64,000 nucleotides of DNA from Okapia johnstoni (GCA_024291935.2 CM044307.1:100011461-100075460); one strand, 5' to 3'; shown: positions 31,720 to 44,539, counted from the stretch's first letter. Numbers and translations are program-made. Notes: generated by a model from the letters alone, not told the origin.

Positions 31720-31841
31720 TGGAGAAGGAAATGGCAACCCACTCCAGTATTCTTGTCTGGAAAATTCCATGGACAGAGAAGCCTGGTGGGCTACAGTCCA
31801 TGGGGTAGCAAAGAGTTGGACACGACTGAGCCCACACATGG
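31720..31841 (+). mobile_element. Bov-A SINE
   Basis: GGAGAAGGAAATGGCAACCC to GGACACGACTGAGCCCACAC, a single Bov-A unit. GAATGTAA occurs on both sides (31712-31719 and 31842-31849), a probable 8-bp target-site duplication. Confidence 0.92.
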
Positions 31842-31849
31842 GAATGTAA

Positions 31850-32311
31850 CCACCTAAAGTCTCCCTACATCTTGAAGCATTAAAGAAGCACTCAGGTGAC
31901 TCCTTAATGTTTTAACTGTACCAGCCACAATCAATAAGACATTACAGTTGTTCCTGTGTTATTGTTACTTCACTTCTGAAGAGAGAATGATGAGCAGATA
32001 TCCGTGTAGTTTGCCCTTTTATAAGACAGTCACTGGACAGCCCATCTGTTGCTATTTCTAGCTCTTTTCATGTTTACTTTTGGAGTTGTGTTATTGGGTT
32101 TCATTTCATTTTGTTTGGAGGGAGTCTTTTGTTCTGTGGTTGATGTTTCTGAAATGATTGCTCCCAATCATCACTGCTCAGTGTGGCAGGGCTTTTGTTT
32201 CCATCAGAGACTCCTTGTGTTGTTTTCTTCCAATCAACCATCCCACCTGCCACAACCGCACTGATGTCACCAAATATAGACTGAGTACAGCGAGGCAGTG
32301 CAACCACGGCG
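31850..32311. other. Unassigned sequence
   Basis: No recognised repeat. Overlapping 71-, 73- and 76-codon frames on both strands between 32049 and 32388 have no recognisable domain. Confidence 0.4.
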
Positions 32312-32490
32312 GCAATTCTCAACCTTGGCTACAACTTAGAATCACCTGTGGAGCTTTAAAAATACTCACAGCTGGGTTCTGCTCCTGAGACCCTGAATAA
32401 ATTAATCCATACTGAGGCATGGGCATTAATCTTTAAAAAAAATTTCCTAGAGGAAGTCTAATGCACAGTGAAGTTTGAGGCCCACTGACT
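32312..32490 (+). mobile_element. MER5A-like hAT-Charlie DNA transposon remnant
   Basis: GCAATTCTCAACCTTGGCTAC, TTAGAATCACCTGTGGAGCTTT, AAAAATACTCACAGCTGGG, then a decayed middle and GTTTGAGGCCCACTG at the end. These correspond to the MER5A 'gcagtggttctcaaact..agaatcacctgg..aaaatacagattcctggg..tttgagaaccactg' ends. Confidence 0.75.
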
Positions 32491-35400
32491 GAAGTGTTAG
32501 CAAGAGTTCCTAAGTCAAGATGGCTGTGAGTCTTCAGTCTCATAGAAACTGGGCCCACACTTTGGAATGGGCTAAAATCTAATATGTATATCTACTGTCA
32601 GTAACCCATTCTGATGATTAGCTGGATATCATTTATAAAGGCTTTACCATCTGTCTTACTTTCTTCAGAGAAGAGTTCAGATCTTGAGAAGAGTGAGGAA
32701 TAATATTCATCATACATAATAGCCCTGAAGTCACTCTTTGGGATCCACTGCAAGATTATTTTACTCACCTGATGCTTTGAGCAGCTTTCTCCTGAGAGTA
32801 ATTAGCATCTGTGTAAAGATGTAATCACCTAAAGCAGCTTCGTAAGCAAGGGCATTCTCAAGAACTTTTTGTTTCTAGCAGCAAAGAGGTTGTGTTACAG
32901 CAGCATTTTGCCAGCATAGTTTAGGATGTCAGTGTAGCCGGTATTCGAATGAAGCATTGGAAGACTGAATAACAGAAAGAGATTAATTTCTATTAAATAT
33001 CTACATTCTATCTATGCTAGTTCCCCCAAGTAGGTTAGACTGGGAAAGCCTACTGGAGGATTTTATCTAATCTCCTTTGACTCGGTACACAATTCTTGCA
33101 GTTGCTGTCAAGTTTCCCCAGAAGAAAAAGAAAAAAGGAATACTGAGTAAGAAGTAGCCCCAAGGGGTATCCAATCCCCAAATTAATCCCCATTTGAATG
33201 AACCGTGTGCTGTTATTTGGGTTCAGTCTTAATTTACATTGGCATTCTTTAGTTGAGGAAGAAAGATTTACTAAGTAATAGTCTACACTTTTAGAACCAA
33301 AAATTTGCCTGACGTTTCTGAACTGAACTTGGTTTTCCATGTGTCAGTTTCCCTAATAATCCAGGTCTCTTTCCATCCATTATTATTACAGAAAGGTCTA
33401 CAGATAAAATTATGGGTATAATTTTACCCCTTTCCACCTCCATGTCATTTATTTTAAGAGAACTGGAGGATCTTTGTCAGCTTTTGCTGTCACTTTTATG
33501 TTTCAGTGCCTCAGTGCATTTGGTAACTTATGAAAAATGGATACTAATCGTAATTTTCAATGAATATAACTTTCTGTTTCATATCCAAGTCTAGCTATCA
33601 AAGACTAGCTTCTTTAAAGAGAGTTCCTTGATCACCTCTACTGTCATAATTTGGGCTTAGGGAAATGCAACTAAGCATGATCTCTACCTAAGGGAAGTGT
33701 TGATTCCAGGATTTTATTGGGAAGCCTTGCAAAAACACATTTCTTTTTGAGTAAAAGCTATAGTATATTGACACTAACAAGAGGAAAGCATGAAATGTGA
33801 ACTCTACTAGGCTTCTGAAAGTTCTGTTTTACTGGAACTTTGTTAAAGCTCTAGGGAAGAGCTTTAAACTTCTCTTAGTGTTTAGTTTTGATGCTAAGAG
33901 TAAAAGGTATTATTGAAGAACCTCAAAATTCAGAAAGACCATATTGATGCTCTAGACGGTCAAGAGATTTGTTTCTAAATACTACTTCAAATAGCACATG
34001 TAAGAATAATCCCAAAGCACAATAGGAGTTGAGGATGCTACAGAGTCATATATCAAATCCTACCATTCCATCTGCCTTCCTTACCCTACCCACCCAAATC
34101 CAGTCTGGCAAAATTCAAAAAATGGATCAAATAAAGGAGAAAGGTAAAGAACACAGACAAACTCACACAAGTGTCTTTGGAAATGCAATGTTTTAAAGAA
34201 TCTCAGAGAAACAGGGATTGGACTGTTCACGGGGATTGGACTGACCAGATAGGTCTGGTCACAGTATTAAGTAAGAATCTTTGAATGGCAAGCTATAGAA
34301 ACCATTTGAGCTGACATAAATCTCAGTGATATTATCAGAAAGGCACCGTGATATTGACAGAACCCAAGGAAGCAATAAGCTTTCACACCTCAGGGAGAAT
34401 AGGACGAGAGAGGTCTCAGTAACAAGAATATATTCTCTGGGCTTCTAGAATTGTCCTAGAGGTCCAATAGCTTAGCACCCTGTATGTCTCAGTTCAAATT
34501 CCAAATTAGCAGGAAAATAATTTGACTTTTCCATTTAGGGTGAAGGGCTTATTCTGTACAAATTATCAATAGCCAGGAAAGCTGTTCTTGGAACAAAACC
34601 ATGGCCCTTGAGATTAATTCCTATGGGCAATGTGTTTGTTCTCAACTAGCAAGCCCCAGACAACTCAACAGGATTCTATTATGAATATTTTCTTAGAATT
34701 CTGAAAAGAAAAGAAGAGATCATCAAAATACAAGGACATCTGTGGATCATGTTATTCCTGAAGCCCTGGGCCTTTCTATTTTGCCTAAATTGTTGTATAT
34801 TTGTGCTGCTAATAGTAATTGTGCTTTGAGAGGAGGTATTCATGTTTTGCTTTGTGAAGCATAGGACATAAACAATCTTGAGAATGTGTAATTGTTCCTC
34901 TCCTCTTGAGTTCCTTGAGTGAATGCAACAGGAGTGTGTACAGAGGTGATTTTCTTTCTTCCCAGGGCTGACTTGTACCCTAAACCTGTCACTTTCCAAT
35001 TTCTTTTCCTCTTTCTTGTTCCCTATTTTGCAAAGAGAAATGGAGCAGAAAAGAGTAGAGTTAAGTTGAGAGGATGGGTGGGAAGGAAGAGGAGACAGAG
35101 GAAAGAACGGGGGAATAAGAGCATGTGTTTTGCAGAGGACACCATGTTCAGAGTATTCTCTCTCTCAGTAACCTAATGAAGAGTTAGAGGAAGCAGCTGC
35201 TCTGAGGAATAGTTCTAGATGGTTGAGTCCAGTCCCTGTCAACCCTCTCTCTTTTCAGTGCTGTGAATACCTAAAATAACTTCACAAAAGTTCAGAGTTT
35301 GAGCCCACATTTAACAGGGAAGGGTCAAGTGGATCTAAGTCAAAACAAGTTAGATATTGCCTCATACCAAATCTTTGCCCAGGATCAAGGAGAGGAACAG

Positions 35401-35739
35401 AAGAATTATAACAACCCAAAAGGAAAAGGCGGGGAAAGAACAGGATCCGAGAGCCCTGCACGCTGAAAATCTCTTGTTGTCTTCATAGTTTTCCTGGTGC
35501 TGTCCTGGATTAAAAGTCATTTTGTTTGCCTATGAGAAATAAAAATACAGAAATGGAGACCAAGTATGGATATAATTTATGGATATTGACCTTTAAAATA
35601 GGTGAAGGGAAGGTTGGAAGGGTAAGAGCACAGGGGTCAGGATTTCATTAAGAAGCAAATTTCATTTGCTGTCCTTGAAAAGCAACCCTGAATGTGTGAA
35701 TTCAGTGCCATCCTTATTCCTTATCTGAAGTCACTCCTC
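32491..35739. other. 3.2 kb with no recognised gene or named repeat
   Basis: No SINE or LINE was recognised. It includes a small hairpin (GACCAGA/TCTGGTC, 34243-34260) and a purine-rich stretch near 35060-35115. A 106-codon minus frame (34679-34999) and a 96-codon minus frame (33050-33340) lack recognisable domains. Confidence 0.45.
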
Positions 35740-35915
35740 CTTGCCAAGGAAAAGTGCTGCTTCCTTTGTCTAGGCCACTGGACGGTAAGTTCTATGAGGA
35801 CAGCCACTATGTCTTCTGTGTAACAAATGAACACCCAGTGCCTCGTATGGGGCTGCCCATGGAGGCACTGAGTAACATGTGCTGAAAAGATATTAAATCA
35901 TGAAGCAGTGTCTAA
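35740..35915 (+). repeat. L2 LINE 3' end
   Basis: GGTAAGTTCTATGAGGACAG, CCACTATGTCTTCTGTGTAAC and CACCCAGTGCCTCGTATGG follow the L2 3' order ('gactgtaagctccatgagggcaggg..gtcttgttc..ccagtgcctagcac'). Confidence 0.65.
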
Positions 35916-35989
35916 ACAACAACATGACCTTGAGGAAATGTGTGGAGGCAGTGTGAAATTATAACCATGTTTAAGAAGAAAACCCCTCA

Positions 35990-36160
35990 AGTGAGTTAGA
36001 TGGAATTGATTCAAATCGTGACCGCCATTTTCTAGCTTTATGACCTCAGGTGATTTGTTTAACCTCACTAAACTTGGTTTCCTTCTCTCCAAAACTGAGA
36101 TAATAATCAGGACTTCCTCCTGAGACAGTTCTTAAAAATAAATCAGCTAGTGCACAGAAA
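35990..36160 (+). repeat. MIR SINE remnant
   Basis: GGAATTGATTCAAATCGTGACC, TTTCTAGCTTTATGACCTCAGG, TTAACCTCACTAAACTTGGTTTCC and CCAAAACTGAGATAATAATC follow MIR core order on the plus strand. Confidence 0.7.
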
Positions 36161-36210
36161 GCATTTATCCTATCTCCTACCAGACAATGTGTGCTCAGAA
36201 ATGTTAAGTA

Positions 36211-38786
36211 TAACAACTTGTCTTGCATAGTTATATGCAAAATCCAACCAAATTTTGTACATCCCTTGAGTTTAGTGTTGGTAGAAAATTTCACTCTATT
36301 ACGTTATTACTTATCAAGGGATGGGTGGAATGAAGAGAGGTGATAAAAAGGTCCTGCTCTGGGGTAATGACATTGAAATTCTACAGCAGCAAGGCTCCAT
36401 GAGTGTGTAACAAGACCCAGCTAATATTATACAGTTCTCCTTTCTTCCACTCACCAATAAATACATTTTAATATATACTCATAGTTAAGTGCTGACCACC
36501 AAGTGAAATTCATATCTGCTGGGTTGCTTTTTTTTTCCCCACACTGGCATGATTCAAAAGCATTAGCATGCTCTTGGCAGTGACTGTGTTTTAGACATGT
36601 AACTCCTCCCATGGAAGAGCAGCTAGTGATTTGGATGTTATGATGATATGATTGCTAAAGGGAGATTATTTTGTGTATCTATAGTTTCATTTTCTGGAGC
36701 TTATTTTTAAAGAACCTAGATCTTTGACATATTTTTATATTTTTTGGTCTAAAAATGGGAGACTAATGGTGATGCTCAAAACCAGGATAACCATGGTATA
36801 AACTGCTTCTAACAGCCCTTCCAAGGACAAGTTCAGTGATGACTTGTGGTGCCCTTGCTTTTAGAATCCTTTCAGCCTGGCAGCAATTGTCTCTCCTGGA
36901 CTAAACTTACATCTATCAGAACATATGTACATAATAGCAACTAGAATTAAAATAATCCCATATTCAGACTTTGAGCTTATGTGCTTGAAAGAGGAAAGGT
37001 ATGTGTCATGCAGGGTCCAGTGCAGCCCTTTGCCACCGTATCAGAGGTTTTTCAGGAATCAGTCACTGTTAGTAGTTAATGTATTCAATATGTCAGTGAA
37101 AAGGAGGGGAAGGGATCATCACTGAAATGTAGAAGCTGGTGAATATTCCTACTAAGAATTCATTAGCTTCAACAAGATGTGATTTGAGAGAAAAGTTATA
37201 ATCACCACACATTTTAAATAAGCACTTGCACTTAATAGGTGGCAGGATTTTGATTATACAATTGGGTAGTTCATACTGAGAAATGCTGACTATCTTAAAT
37301 ATATCAGTCAGGTTTCGTGGAAATATGCAAAATGTTTGAAACGTGAAATAAATGCAAACATTACTGATGTGAGATCAGACTATATTAAATTGGATTAGGG
37401 TATGTTAAAATATAGGACAGGGTCTATTTCAAAAGTAATGCAACATTAATTCACCATTACTAAGCTGTGATTCAGATGCAAAGCAAAATGGAAAGGAGAG
37501 TGCAATTTTTCTCCTTCAGCTAAAAAGAGGAAATATTAAAAATTGTAAACTTTCCCCTTGGAAACAAAATACCTCTCTTGTTTTCAAAGGTAAATGGTTT
37601 TTAAAAAATCACTTTTTAGAACTGCCTTAACTACTTCTTCATTTTGAAGATATGAAGCTTTCTATCTTTAAAAGAAAATTATACTTCATCTCTACAATGG
37701 GAAAAATCAAGACTGATGCTGGATTGTCTCATAATTCTTAAAGACGCTGTTCTAGGGCCAAAAGACTCCAACTGGTATTTTGTTTTCCATAGAAAATGTT
37801 TTGTTATAATCTTTTCACGAATTCAAAATACTGTTGTAGGACCAAGTGATTTACCCTTTATTTTGATGTCCATTGGTGAAATGTCTATGTACTGGGGACA
37901 CTCCGTGAAATGCCAACTTAAATTCCCAAATATATCTTTACTTGAAAAGAAAAAGCAAACTAAAGTTTTCTTAACCAAATTATCAACAGAAATCATTTCA
38001 AATAAATTAAGTAATGGAACATTAAAGAATTCCAAAGTGAAGACTTCCAAAGTATTTGCCTTTAGTATCCTTTTATAGTCAGAATACCACTACTGTCTAT
38101 ATCTGTATTCATTACTATTCTAGTGTAAAAAAATCACAGTAAGTTTAAGGGACAGTTCCTATTTAACCTTTAAAATAGCTGAAAGCTGCCAGTATGGTAA
38201 CCAGTTCCTCTCTTTTACATGTTATATTTGATAGACTAAAATGGTGATATTTTACAATGCCTTTATAAAGTTCACTTCCGTTAAAAAGAAAAAAGCCCCT
38301 GAAGCCGCTTCTAGAGTGACAGTAAAACATTCTGGAGTTTCATCAGTCATGGATGATTTAAAGGACATCAACTGTAGATCCTATGTCTAATTAGATTTAA
38401 AAAAAATCAGTGCTTAGGGATTTTTTTTTAATTAGCACGTATGTTAACTCTAAGCTGTTTTATAAATAAGAAGAAAGTCCAAACATGCTATTTAAGAAGA
38501 GAATGTGATCAGAGCTGAGAATACTAAAGATGTTACATGGCCATCTCTACAATCCATACTACTTGTTGGAAAGATGGTGTGCTATTAGTGGCTACAGAGA
38601 GGCTGCAAAGAAGCCAGCACACCATCATTATGTGACTAATTGCTTTGTGAAGTGCTTTCAGAAAAGCTGGAACTGAAAGGCACCCTAAACTACCAATTTA
38701 TGGTCTATTCTTCGTGTTAGTGATGCCTGAGAGAACAGCACATTGTCTGGTTTTCAGAGGAGAATATTTTTGTCAAAGTGATGTGG
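36211..38786. other. 2.6 kb repeat-poor block
   Basis: No repeat or gene recognised. A 120-codon plus frame at 37716-38078, with a shorter antisense frame across it, is the longest here. It is Lys- and Ser-rich toward its end and has no domain I recognise. Confidence 0.45.
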
Positions 38787-38985
38787 AGGGATTTTCAAAT
38801 AGACAGCCCTCCATATCCAAGGGCCCCGCATCTACAGACTTCAATCAAATGTGGATTAAATATATCCAGAGAAAAATTTCCAGAAAGTTCCAATAAACAA
38901 CTCTTGAAGTTTTGGCAGTCCAACAACTATTTACATAGTATTTGCATTGTATTTGGGACAGGGACTATATTACTAAAAGGTGCAG
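38787..38985 (+). mobile_element. Tigger/MER2-like (Tc1-mariner) DNA transposon fragment
   Basis: CAGCCCTCCATATCCAAGGG, CCGCATCTACAGACTTCAATC, AAATTTCCAGAAAGTTCCAATAA, and CAACTATTTACATAGTATTTGC are 5'-end landmarks of a Tigger-group element ('cagccctccgtatccgtgggttccgcatc..caactatttacatagcatttac'). The 3' part is absent. Confidence 0.85.
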
Positions 38986-41544
38986 AGTGACCATCTGCTT
39001 TTCATCACGTGAAATTTATCACGAGTATTCACTTTCACTTTGACTGCATGTTAGTGCAGTTTGCTCCCTTCTGGCAAGAAAAATTATAAATTAAAATTCA
39101 TCCCAGCATCTGCTTACTGGTCACTTATAATAACTTGCATTTATGAACAATCTGTTTACCTTAGTTGAAATTTCTTTGGCAGAAAGAATAGCGGAGCACT
39201 TGTGACTATGAGGAGAAATATTCCTTGCTTGGCTTTTTCTTACATTGTCGTTTTTTCCTTATTATGAGGGAAATTTTGCTTAGAAATCATTTCATAGCTT
39301 TACAGGTTTTTTCCAATGAATGAAGTTTGGCTTTTGAACCTCAAGTTCAGTATCCAGGTAGTGAGCAAGCCACACAGAAAATGTTCTCATGCTGTGTTTA
39401 CTGAGATGCCCTGATCTCTTGCCCTGATCTTATTTCATTTATATTCCATATCTTACTCAAACTGTGAATTTAGTTGAGCATCAGTAAGCACATTCCATTT
39501 GCTTAATGACCGTGTATCGTTTGAATCTCAAGTTCGCTGAGTCATTCCATTGGGATTCTTCTATCGTGAAGTAAGGCAAGATAAGAATAGGATCCAACAT
39601 TAAACAAAGCTTGAACTCTTATTCTCTTTTTTGGAAAGTGATTTTATGAGCCCTGTAGTATTGGGCTTAAAAAATACATATCTATTATATTAAGATCAGT
39701 ATGTAGCTTTCTTTTAAAATGAGTAGAAGATACATTTGTGCTGTACCGTTCACCCCCTAAGGAGTGTGTTACAAACTCTATACTGAGAACAGAAATCACT
39801 TTATCCACCACTGGAGTGGAACACAGCAGTTGTTTAACTGAACACAACAATACTGCAAAATCATTTAAGAAAGGAATTGAATGAGAGTACAGCCTCCAAA
39901 AGAAACAACAGCGGGGATTTAAGAAAACCTGACTACAATCTCTCAACCTGGAATGGGGCCAAGATAGTCAGGCTAAACACTCCACTCTATTCCAATTTTT
40001 CCCTGAAATATTATAGTTGCCTTTGACCCAGGGATCAGTGTCTAGACATTTTAGTGTTTACAACGTGGGACATCTCCTGGATCTAGTCCCTTGGTAATTT
40101 CTGGTCCAGAATTGATCCAGAAAAAACAAAATCCATTTAATGACTTTCCAGTGTTCACTCTTTCAATGCACCTGGATTTCCACCTTCATGTCTCCTTGCG
40201 TACGTCACCTGTCTTAGTCAATGATAATAAGGTTGTAATAAATGTGTTATTTAAAACCCAAGGTGGCAAAGTTGTAGGTGGCAAAATAGACTTTTCTAAT
40301 TTCATGTAAATATTAATGGATACGAGCTTAAAACATCACTGCAAAATTAGAAAAAAATTTGAGAGATTCAGGGAAGCCAAGTAAATAATATTATAATAAA
40401 AACAGACCTAATATGTGTCGTTGAGGGACTGCTGTTTCTTCGTTTCTGACCACACAAAGCTCCGTTTTCATTTACGTTGTGCCGTAGATCCTTCCAAAGG
40501 CCTGAGTGACAATGATCCTTCTAGAGGTGAATTTAAAAATACATATATACATTTCATCTTCCATTTTGAAGAAGCATTAAATATTTACTTAACTTGTGAC
40601 CTACTCATATTTTATCTTTCAATGATGGAATCTATCTTCTCAATTCATCAGTACATTAGATAGTCCCATTCATAATTCTATAGACACTCTTCTGCTTTGA
40701 AGTCAGATTAGAGCTATTTCTTTTTCCAGCTGGTTTGAATCAGCACTCCCTCTAAAAGGATTAATTCTCTTTTCTTCCAGTTTTAAAAGAACAATTGCCA
40801 ACATTTTAAAAAAGCATCATTTATGTGGAAAAACTGCCATGAGCAGAAACCATAATAAAACAGTTAACAGTTAACCTTCATCTTTAAGGTAACTATGATG
40901 CCACTAAGAATTCAATTTCTATGCTTTCAAATATCTAAGAACGCTGTTTTTTAACCTAGTATTCTAATCAAGAAAAAACAATCACGAGTAGTTTATATAT
41001 GCAAAGCAGTGATGAAGAAAACATACTTCCATTCATTTAATTTCATTTGGTTTATAATTATTGTAGTGAAAGTTACCAGTTTTCTAAATTTCCCAAGCAA
41101 TATATTTGGACGTTTAAAGGTAACTTACATTCTTTTTGAAAATAAATAAAATATAAAGGTGATGGCAATTGCAACTTCTCTCTAGTAATTATAATATGTT
41201 AATTAATTTAGCTAATTCTTACTGACTTCCCTTATGTGCCTAATAAATTCCATGATTTGGATATAAAGCACTTAGAAAGTGCTGAGAAACACTGAACCCT
41301 ATACAAACTTTATCATTATTATTGTTTAGTTAGTATAAGTAATTGTATTTCAATAAATTTTCAATAATATCTTACAATAAGTAATTTTGTTTTGGTGGAT
41401 TGGAGCTAAAGAGAGGTATTTGACATTGCTATCGGTTTGGTATATTTCAATAGGATAGTAGCACTTGTTAAAACAGGGTGAAAATGAGAATACAACTTGA
41501 ATATAGCTGTGAGAATTTTTCAAGTTTTTAATGTGTCCCATTTC
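38986..41544. other. 2.6 kb with no recognised gene or repeat
   Basis: No recognisable repeat. A 100-codon minus frame at 39644-39946 and an 82-codon plus frame at 40415-40663 have no recognisable domains. Confidence 0.45.
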
Positions 41545-41705
41545 CTTTAAGTACTTTATCTTATTTCACTTCACAACAATATTATGATGAAAAATATCAT
41601 TAGTTCAATATTTAGATAAAGAAAATAGGGCAGAAAGGGGTTCAGTAACTGGCTCGAGGTCACATATTTATAAATGATAGTTCAAAGTAGCTGACTCCAA
41701 AACCC
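41545..41705 (-). repeat. MIR SINE remnant
   Basis: On the plus strand: AAGTACTTTATCTTATTTCAC, TCACAACAATATTATGATG, AGATAAAGAAAATAGGGCAG, GTTCAGTAACTGGCTCGAGGTC. These are reverse-complement MIR landmarks ('agcgctttac..cctcacaacaaccctatgagg..agtaacttgcccaaggtc'). Confidence 0.7.
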
Positions 41706-42199
41706 TCCCCACTCCATAAGGATGCTGGTTTGGTGACTAAGGTGTTCATATACTCATTTTAACTTCAGATGAGAATGTAAACACCTGAAGCTTAACTCTG
41801 CATGTATAATACTGCCATGAAAAGAAGGGTTTCCTAGAACATAACTTTAAAACCTTGATGGACGGCATCTCATAGAGTCTGGTATCCTTACTGTGTGGGC
41901 ACAACAGAACTTTCTGATAGCCCTCTGCATTGTAACAAATAACAAGCCTCCTTTAAACCTATGCTTGCAAAACCCCTTGTTTCAAGGGCCCCAGCTAACC
42001 TTATGTGTTAGAGGCTAACTATAGACTTTAGAATGGGAACAGGAATGAAGTCACAAAACGTCTGAAATCATTTAATATTTAAACCTGACAATACTTTATT
42101 CATATTATGTAAATAAATGTTTACATATTCATAATTAAACAAATATTTATTAATAGGAAAAAGTACCCTCACAAAGATAAAGAACATGGATTTTTTAAA

Positions 42200-42405
42200 G
42201 TCACAGAAACCTAGATCACAATCCTAGCTTTCTTTTTATTAGTTCTGAACCTGAGCAAGTCTTTGCAATGCACTAATGTGCAGTTTCTGTATAGGAAAAA
42301 TAAGGCTTATAATGTCTCTCTCACAGGGCTTTCATATATTAATATGTATTAAACGGGATAATACATGTAAATCACAGTATCTGACCTATAGGAAGCCCTT
42401 CAGAA
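42200..42405 (+). repeat. MIR SINE remnant
   Basis: ATCACAATCCTAGCTTTC, TGAACCTGAGCAAGTC, AGTTTCTGTATAGGAAAAATAAGG, TCACAGGGCTTTCATATATT and AATACATGTAAATCACAG follow the MIR consensus in order. Confidence 0.72.
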
Positions 42406-42548
42406 ATTATTATTTTTAAACATTCACTAACATTATTATTAATATGTGTTCAGATAACCTACATGATCCTTATGAGTGAGTAGACATGGCCCCAACTTAG
42501 AGGTTATGGACTGAAACAACAGACAGGTAAACAAGTACGGCCATGTGT

Positions 42549-42704
42549 GTGTGCTTAGTCATTCAGTTGTGTCCAACTCTTTGTGACCCCATGGACTGTA
42601 GCCTGCCAGGCTCCTCTGTGCATGGGATTCTCCAGGCAAGAATATTGGAGTGGGTAGCTGTTCCCTTCTCCAGAAGATCTTCCCAACCCAGGGATTGAAC
42701 CCAG
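42549..42704 (-). mobile_element. Bov-tA SINE, 3' part
   Basis: GCTTAGTCATTCAGTTGTGTCC, CATGGACTGTAGCCTGCCAGG and a partial tRNA-like head ending ATTGAACCCAGG. The head is cut short and joins directly to a second, unusual SINE unit at 42705. Confidence 0.88.
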
Positions 42705-42890
42705 GTGTTTCACACAAGATCTTTTTCCAGGAAGACCAAACTCTTCCTCTGTCCATGGAATTCTCCAGGCAAGAATGCTGGAGTGGATTGCCATTCCCTT
42801 CTCCAGGGGAATTTTTCTGACTCAGAGGTTGAACCTGGATCTCCTGCACTGCAGGAGGATTCTTTAACATCTGAGCCACAAGGGAATCCC
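42705..42890 (-). mobile_element. Chimeric Bov-tA SINE, copy 1
   Basis: The right part is a normal minus-strand tRNA head and Bov-A half (CCATGGAATTCTCCAGGC to GAGCCACAAGGGAATCCC). At the left the normal Bov-A 3' half is replaced by about 40 bp (TTCACACAAGATC, then TTTTTCCAGGAAGACC and AAACTCTTCC) that I do not recognise. The same replacement occurs at 43268-43453. The two units are both 186 bp with about 16 differences by hand count. Confidence 0.75.
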
Positions 42891-43267
42891 AGCAGTTTAC
42901 TTATTAGTATTCTGAAAGAGAATTAGACTCATCAAGAGTTCAAAAAGCCTTCACTGAGTTTAAAAAATCACTCCACATTGAGAACTGGTCCCACTGAAGG
43001 TATGTATTTCATGAGAGCCCCAATCCAGTCCTACATCTTGACATAGGCCTTACCACCATGGACACACCTGAGCCCTGATAGTTTAATATCATACACCTAG
43101 GGTAGTGCTATAGTTTTGAGAAGCACTCTGTTTGCCTACCTTTATTTTCTCTAATTGGTTTGCATTGAAGAGTAATGGTATACCTTTCAGAATGTCAAAA
43201 GATTAGACAGTTTAGTTCTTATGAAGTGGAATGACTGTGTGTTAAAAAAAAACAAAAAAAAAAAACT

Positions 43268-43453
43268 GTGGTTCACCCAAGATCCTTTTCCAGGAAGAAC
43301 AAACTCTTCCTCTGTCCATGGAATTCTCCAGGCAAGAATGCTGAAGTGGATTGCCATTCCCTTCTCCAGGGAATTTTTCTGACTCAGGGATTGAACCTGG
43401 GTCTCCTGCATTGCAGGCAGATTCTTTATCACCTGAGCCACCAGGGAAGCCCT
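43268..43453 (-). mobile_element. Chimeric Bov-tA SINE, copy 2
   Basis: Same structure as 42705-42890, with GTTCACCCAAGATCC at the left junction. Here it stands alone and is preceded at the left by an A-rich tract (43239-43265) rather than a T-rich tail, which is odd for a minus-strand SINE. It keeps a complete tRNA-like head at the right (GAGCCACCAGGGAAGCCC). Confidence 0.75.
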
Positions 43454-44539
43454 GAAATTGACTAGAAATGCCAATTTCCATTCTAGCTTGGAGAGGAAGC
43501 AATGGCATTCATTACTTTAGGATTTTCTATCTCAGACAGGTTTACTTGTGCCCGTATATGACGATCATTTACATAAGACATGGGAATCAAGATATTAGAT
43601 TCTGGATTATCAAAGGAACACTTGGTTAGGACTGGCCAGTGCAAAATTTCCAACAGCTGACACCTGTTTGGCCGAAGTTACAAGGCTAAAGGGTGGCTGT
43701 TATGCAAGGAGCAGTTTCCATAATAAGTGGTAATTGGAGTGTACTATGAGGGGACAAGGGAAGGCAGAAGCGCCAATGACCGTGAATGAGCTCCAGGCAA
43801 CAGATGCTCTTTCTGGAAAACTACTCAATGCTACTCATTGCACACTTGTATGTTTGGCTTTTCTTGACTTTTGGCAGTCAGTACAGATGAATATTTGGTG
43901 CCACCTTCTGAGACTCCCTGAAATGACATCTCTCCCAACTGTTTTTGTTTGTACTTTTTTCCTTTTGTTTTCTTTTGGGTTATCTAAAATTTACTATATA
44001 GGATTATTAGAGATTCACAGAAGATATTCTCAGAAAGTTTCACAGCTTTCTTTGGTAAGTTTGATTGTAGAGCAGGATAAGAGGGTAGTCCTACAACACA
44101 GTTCCCACTTTTCCTATGATGAACCATGTCAAACCATATGGTGAAACACATTATTACTGTGATTAATAACTTTGAAGCACAGTTTGGTTGCAAGTAAGTA
44201 AGATGTTATACAATGATGATTGACTTCAGTAAATATATAGCTCCTGCTCTTGTGTTGCTTTGTACACTTTTAAAGCTGCCAAGAGAAATTTTGTAAAAGT
44301 CCATACAAATGTATTCTTAAGGTGCTCTACCCATTAACATTTCAGTTTGTGGACATTTCAAGTGTTTTCAGCCTGAAATTATTCACAGTTACCTTGTTGG
44401 CCATTTTTTTTAGCAAATGGGCTGCTGCTGTTGATAGGCATGGGAGCCAGCCAGGAGAAACTGGGCATAGAGGAGATGCAAATTTCCCCTCAAAATTAGG
44501 TGAGGGGAAATTATGTGACTAAGTATAGCAGCTATTTAA
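43454..44539. other. Unassigned sequence
   Basis: No repeat was recognised. It contains a 136-codon plus frame (43734-44144), one of the longest outside BovB. It has a hydrophobic stretch near residues 69-83 (FVCTFFLLFSFGL), but no signal of a gene family and no visible exon context. Confidence 0.4.

Noticed and set aside
37716..38078. 120-codon plus frame as a novel protein
   Set aside because: No domain recognised, Lys-rich AT-biased composition, and an antisense frame over the same bases. Treated as chance.
43734..44144. 136-codon plus frame as a novel protein
   Set aside because: No recognisable domain, no splice or promoter context, and one such frame in 64 kb of AT-rich DNA is not surprising. 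Cross-species frame conservation would be needed.
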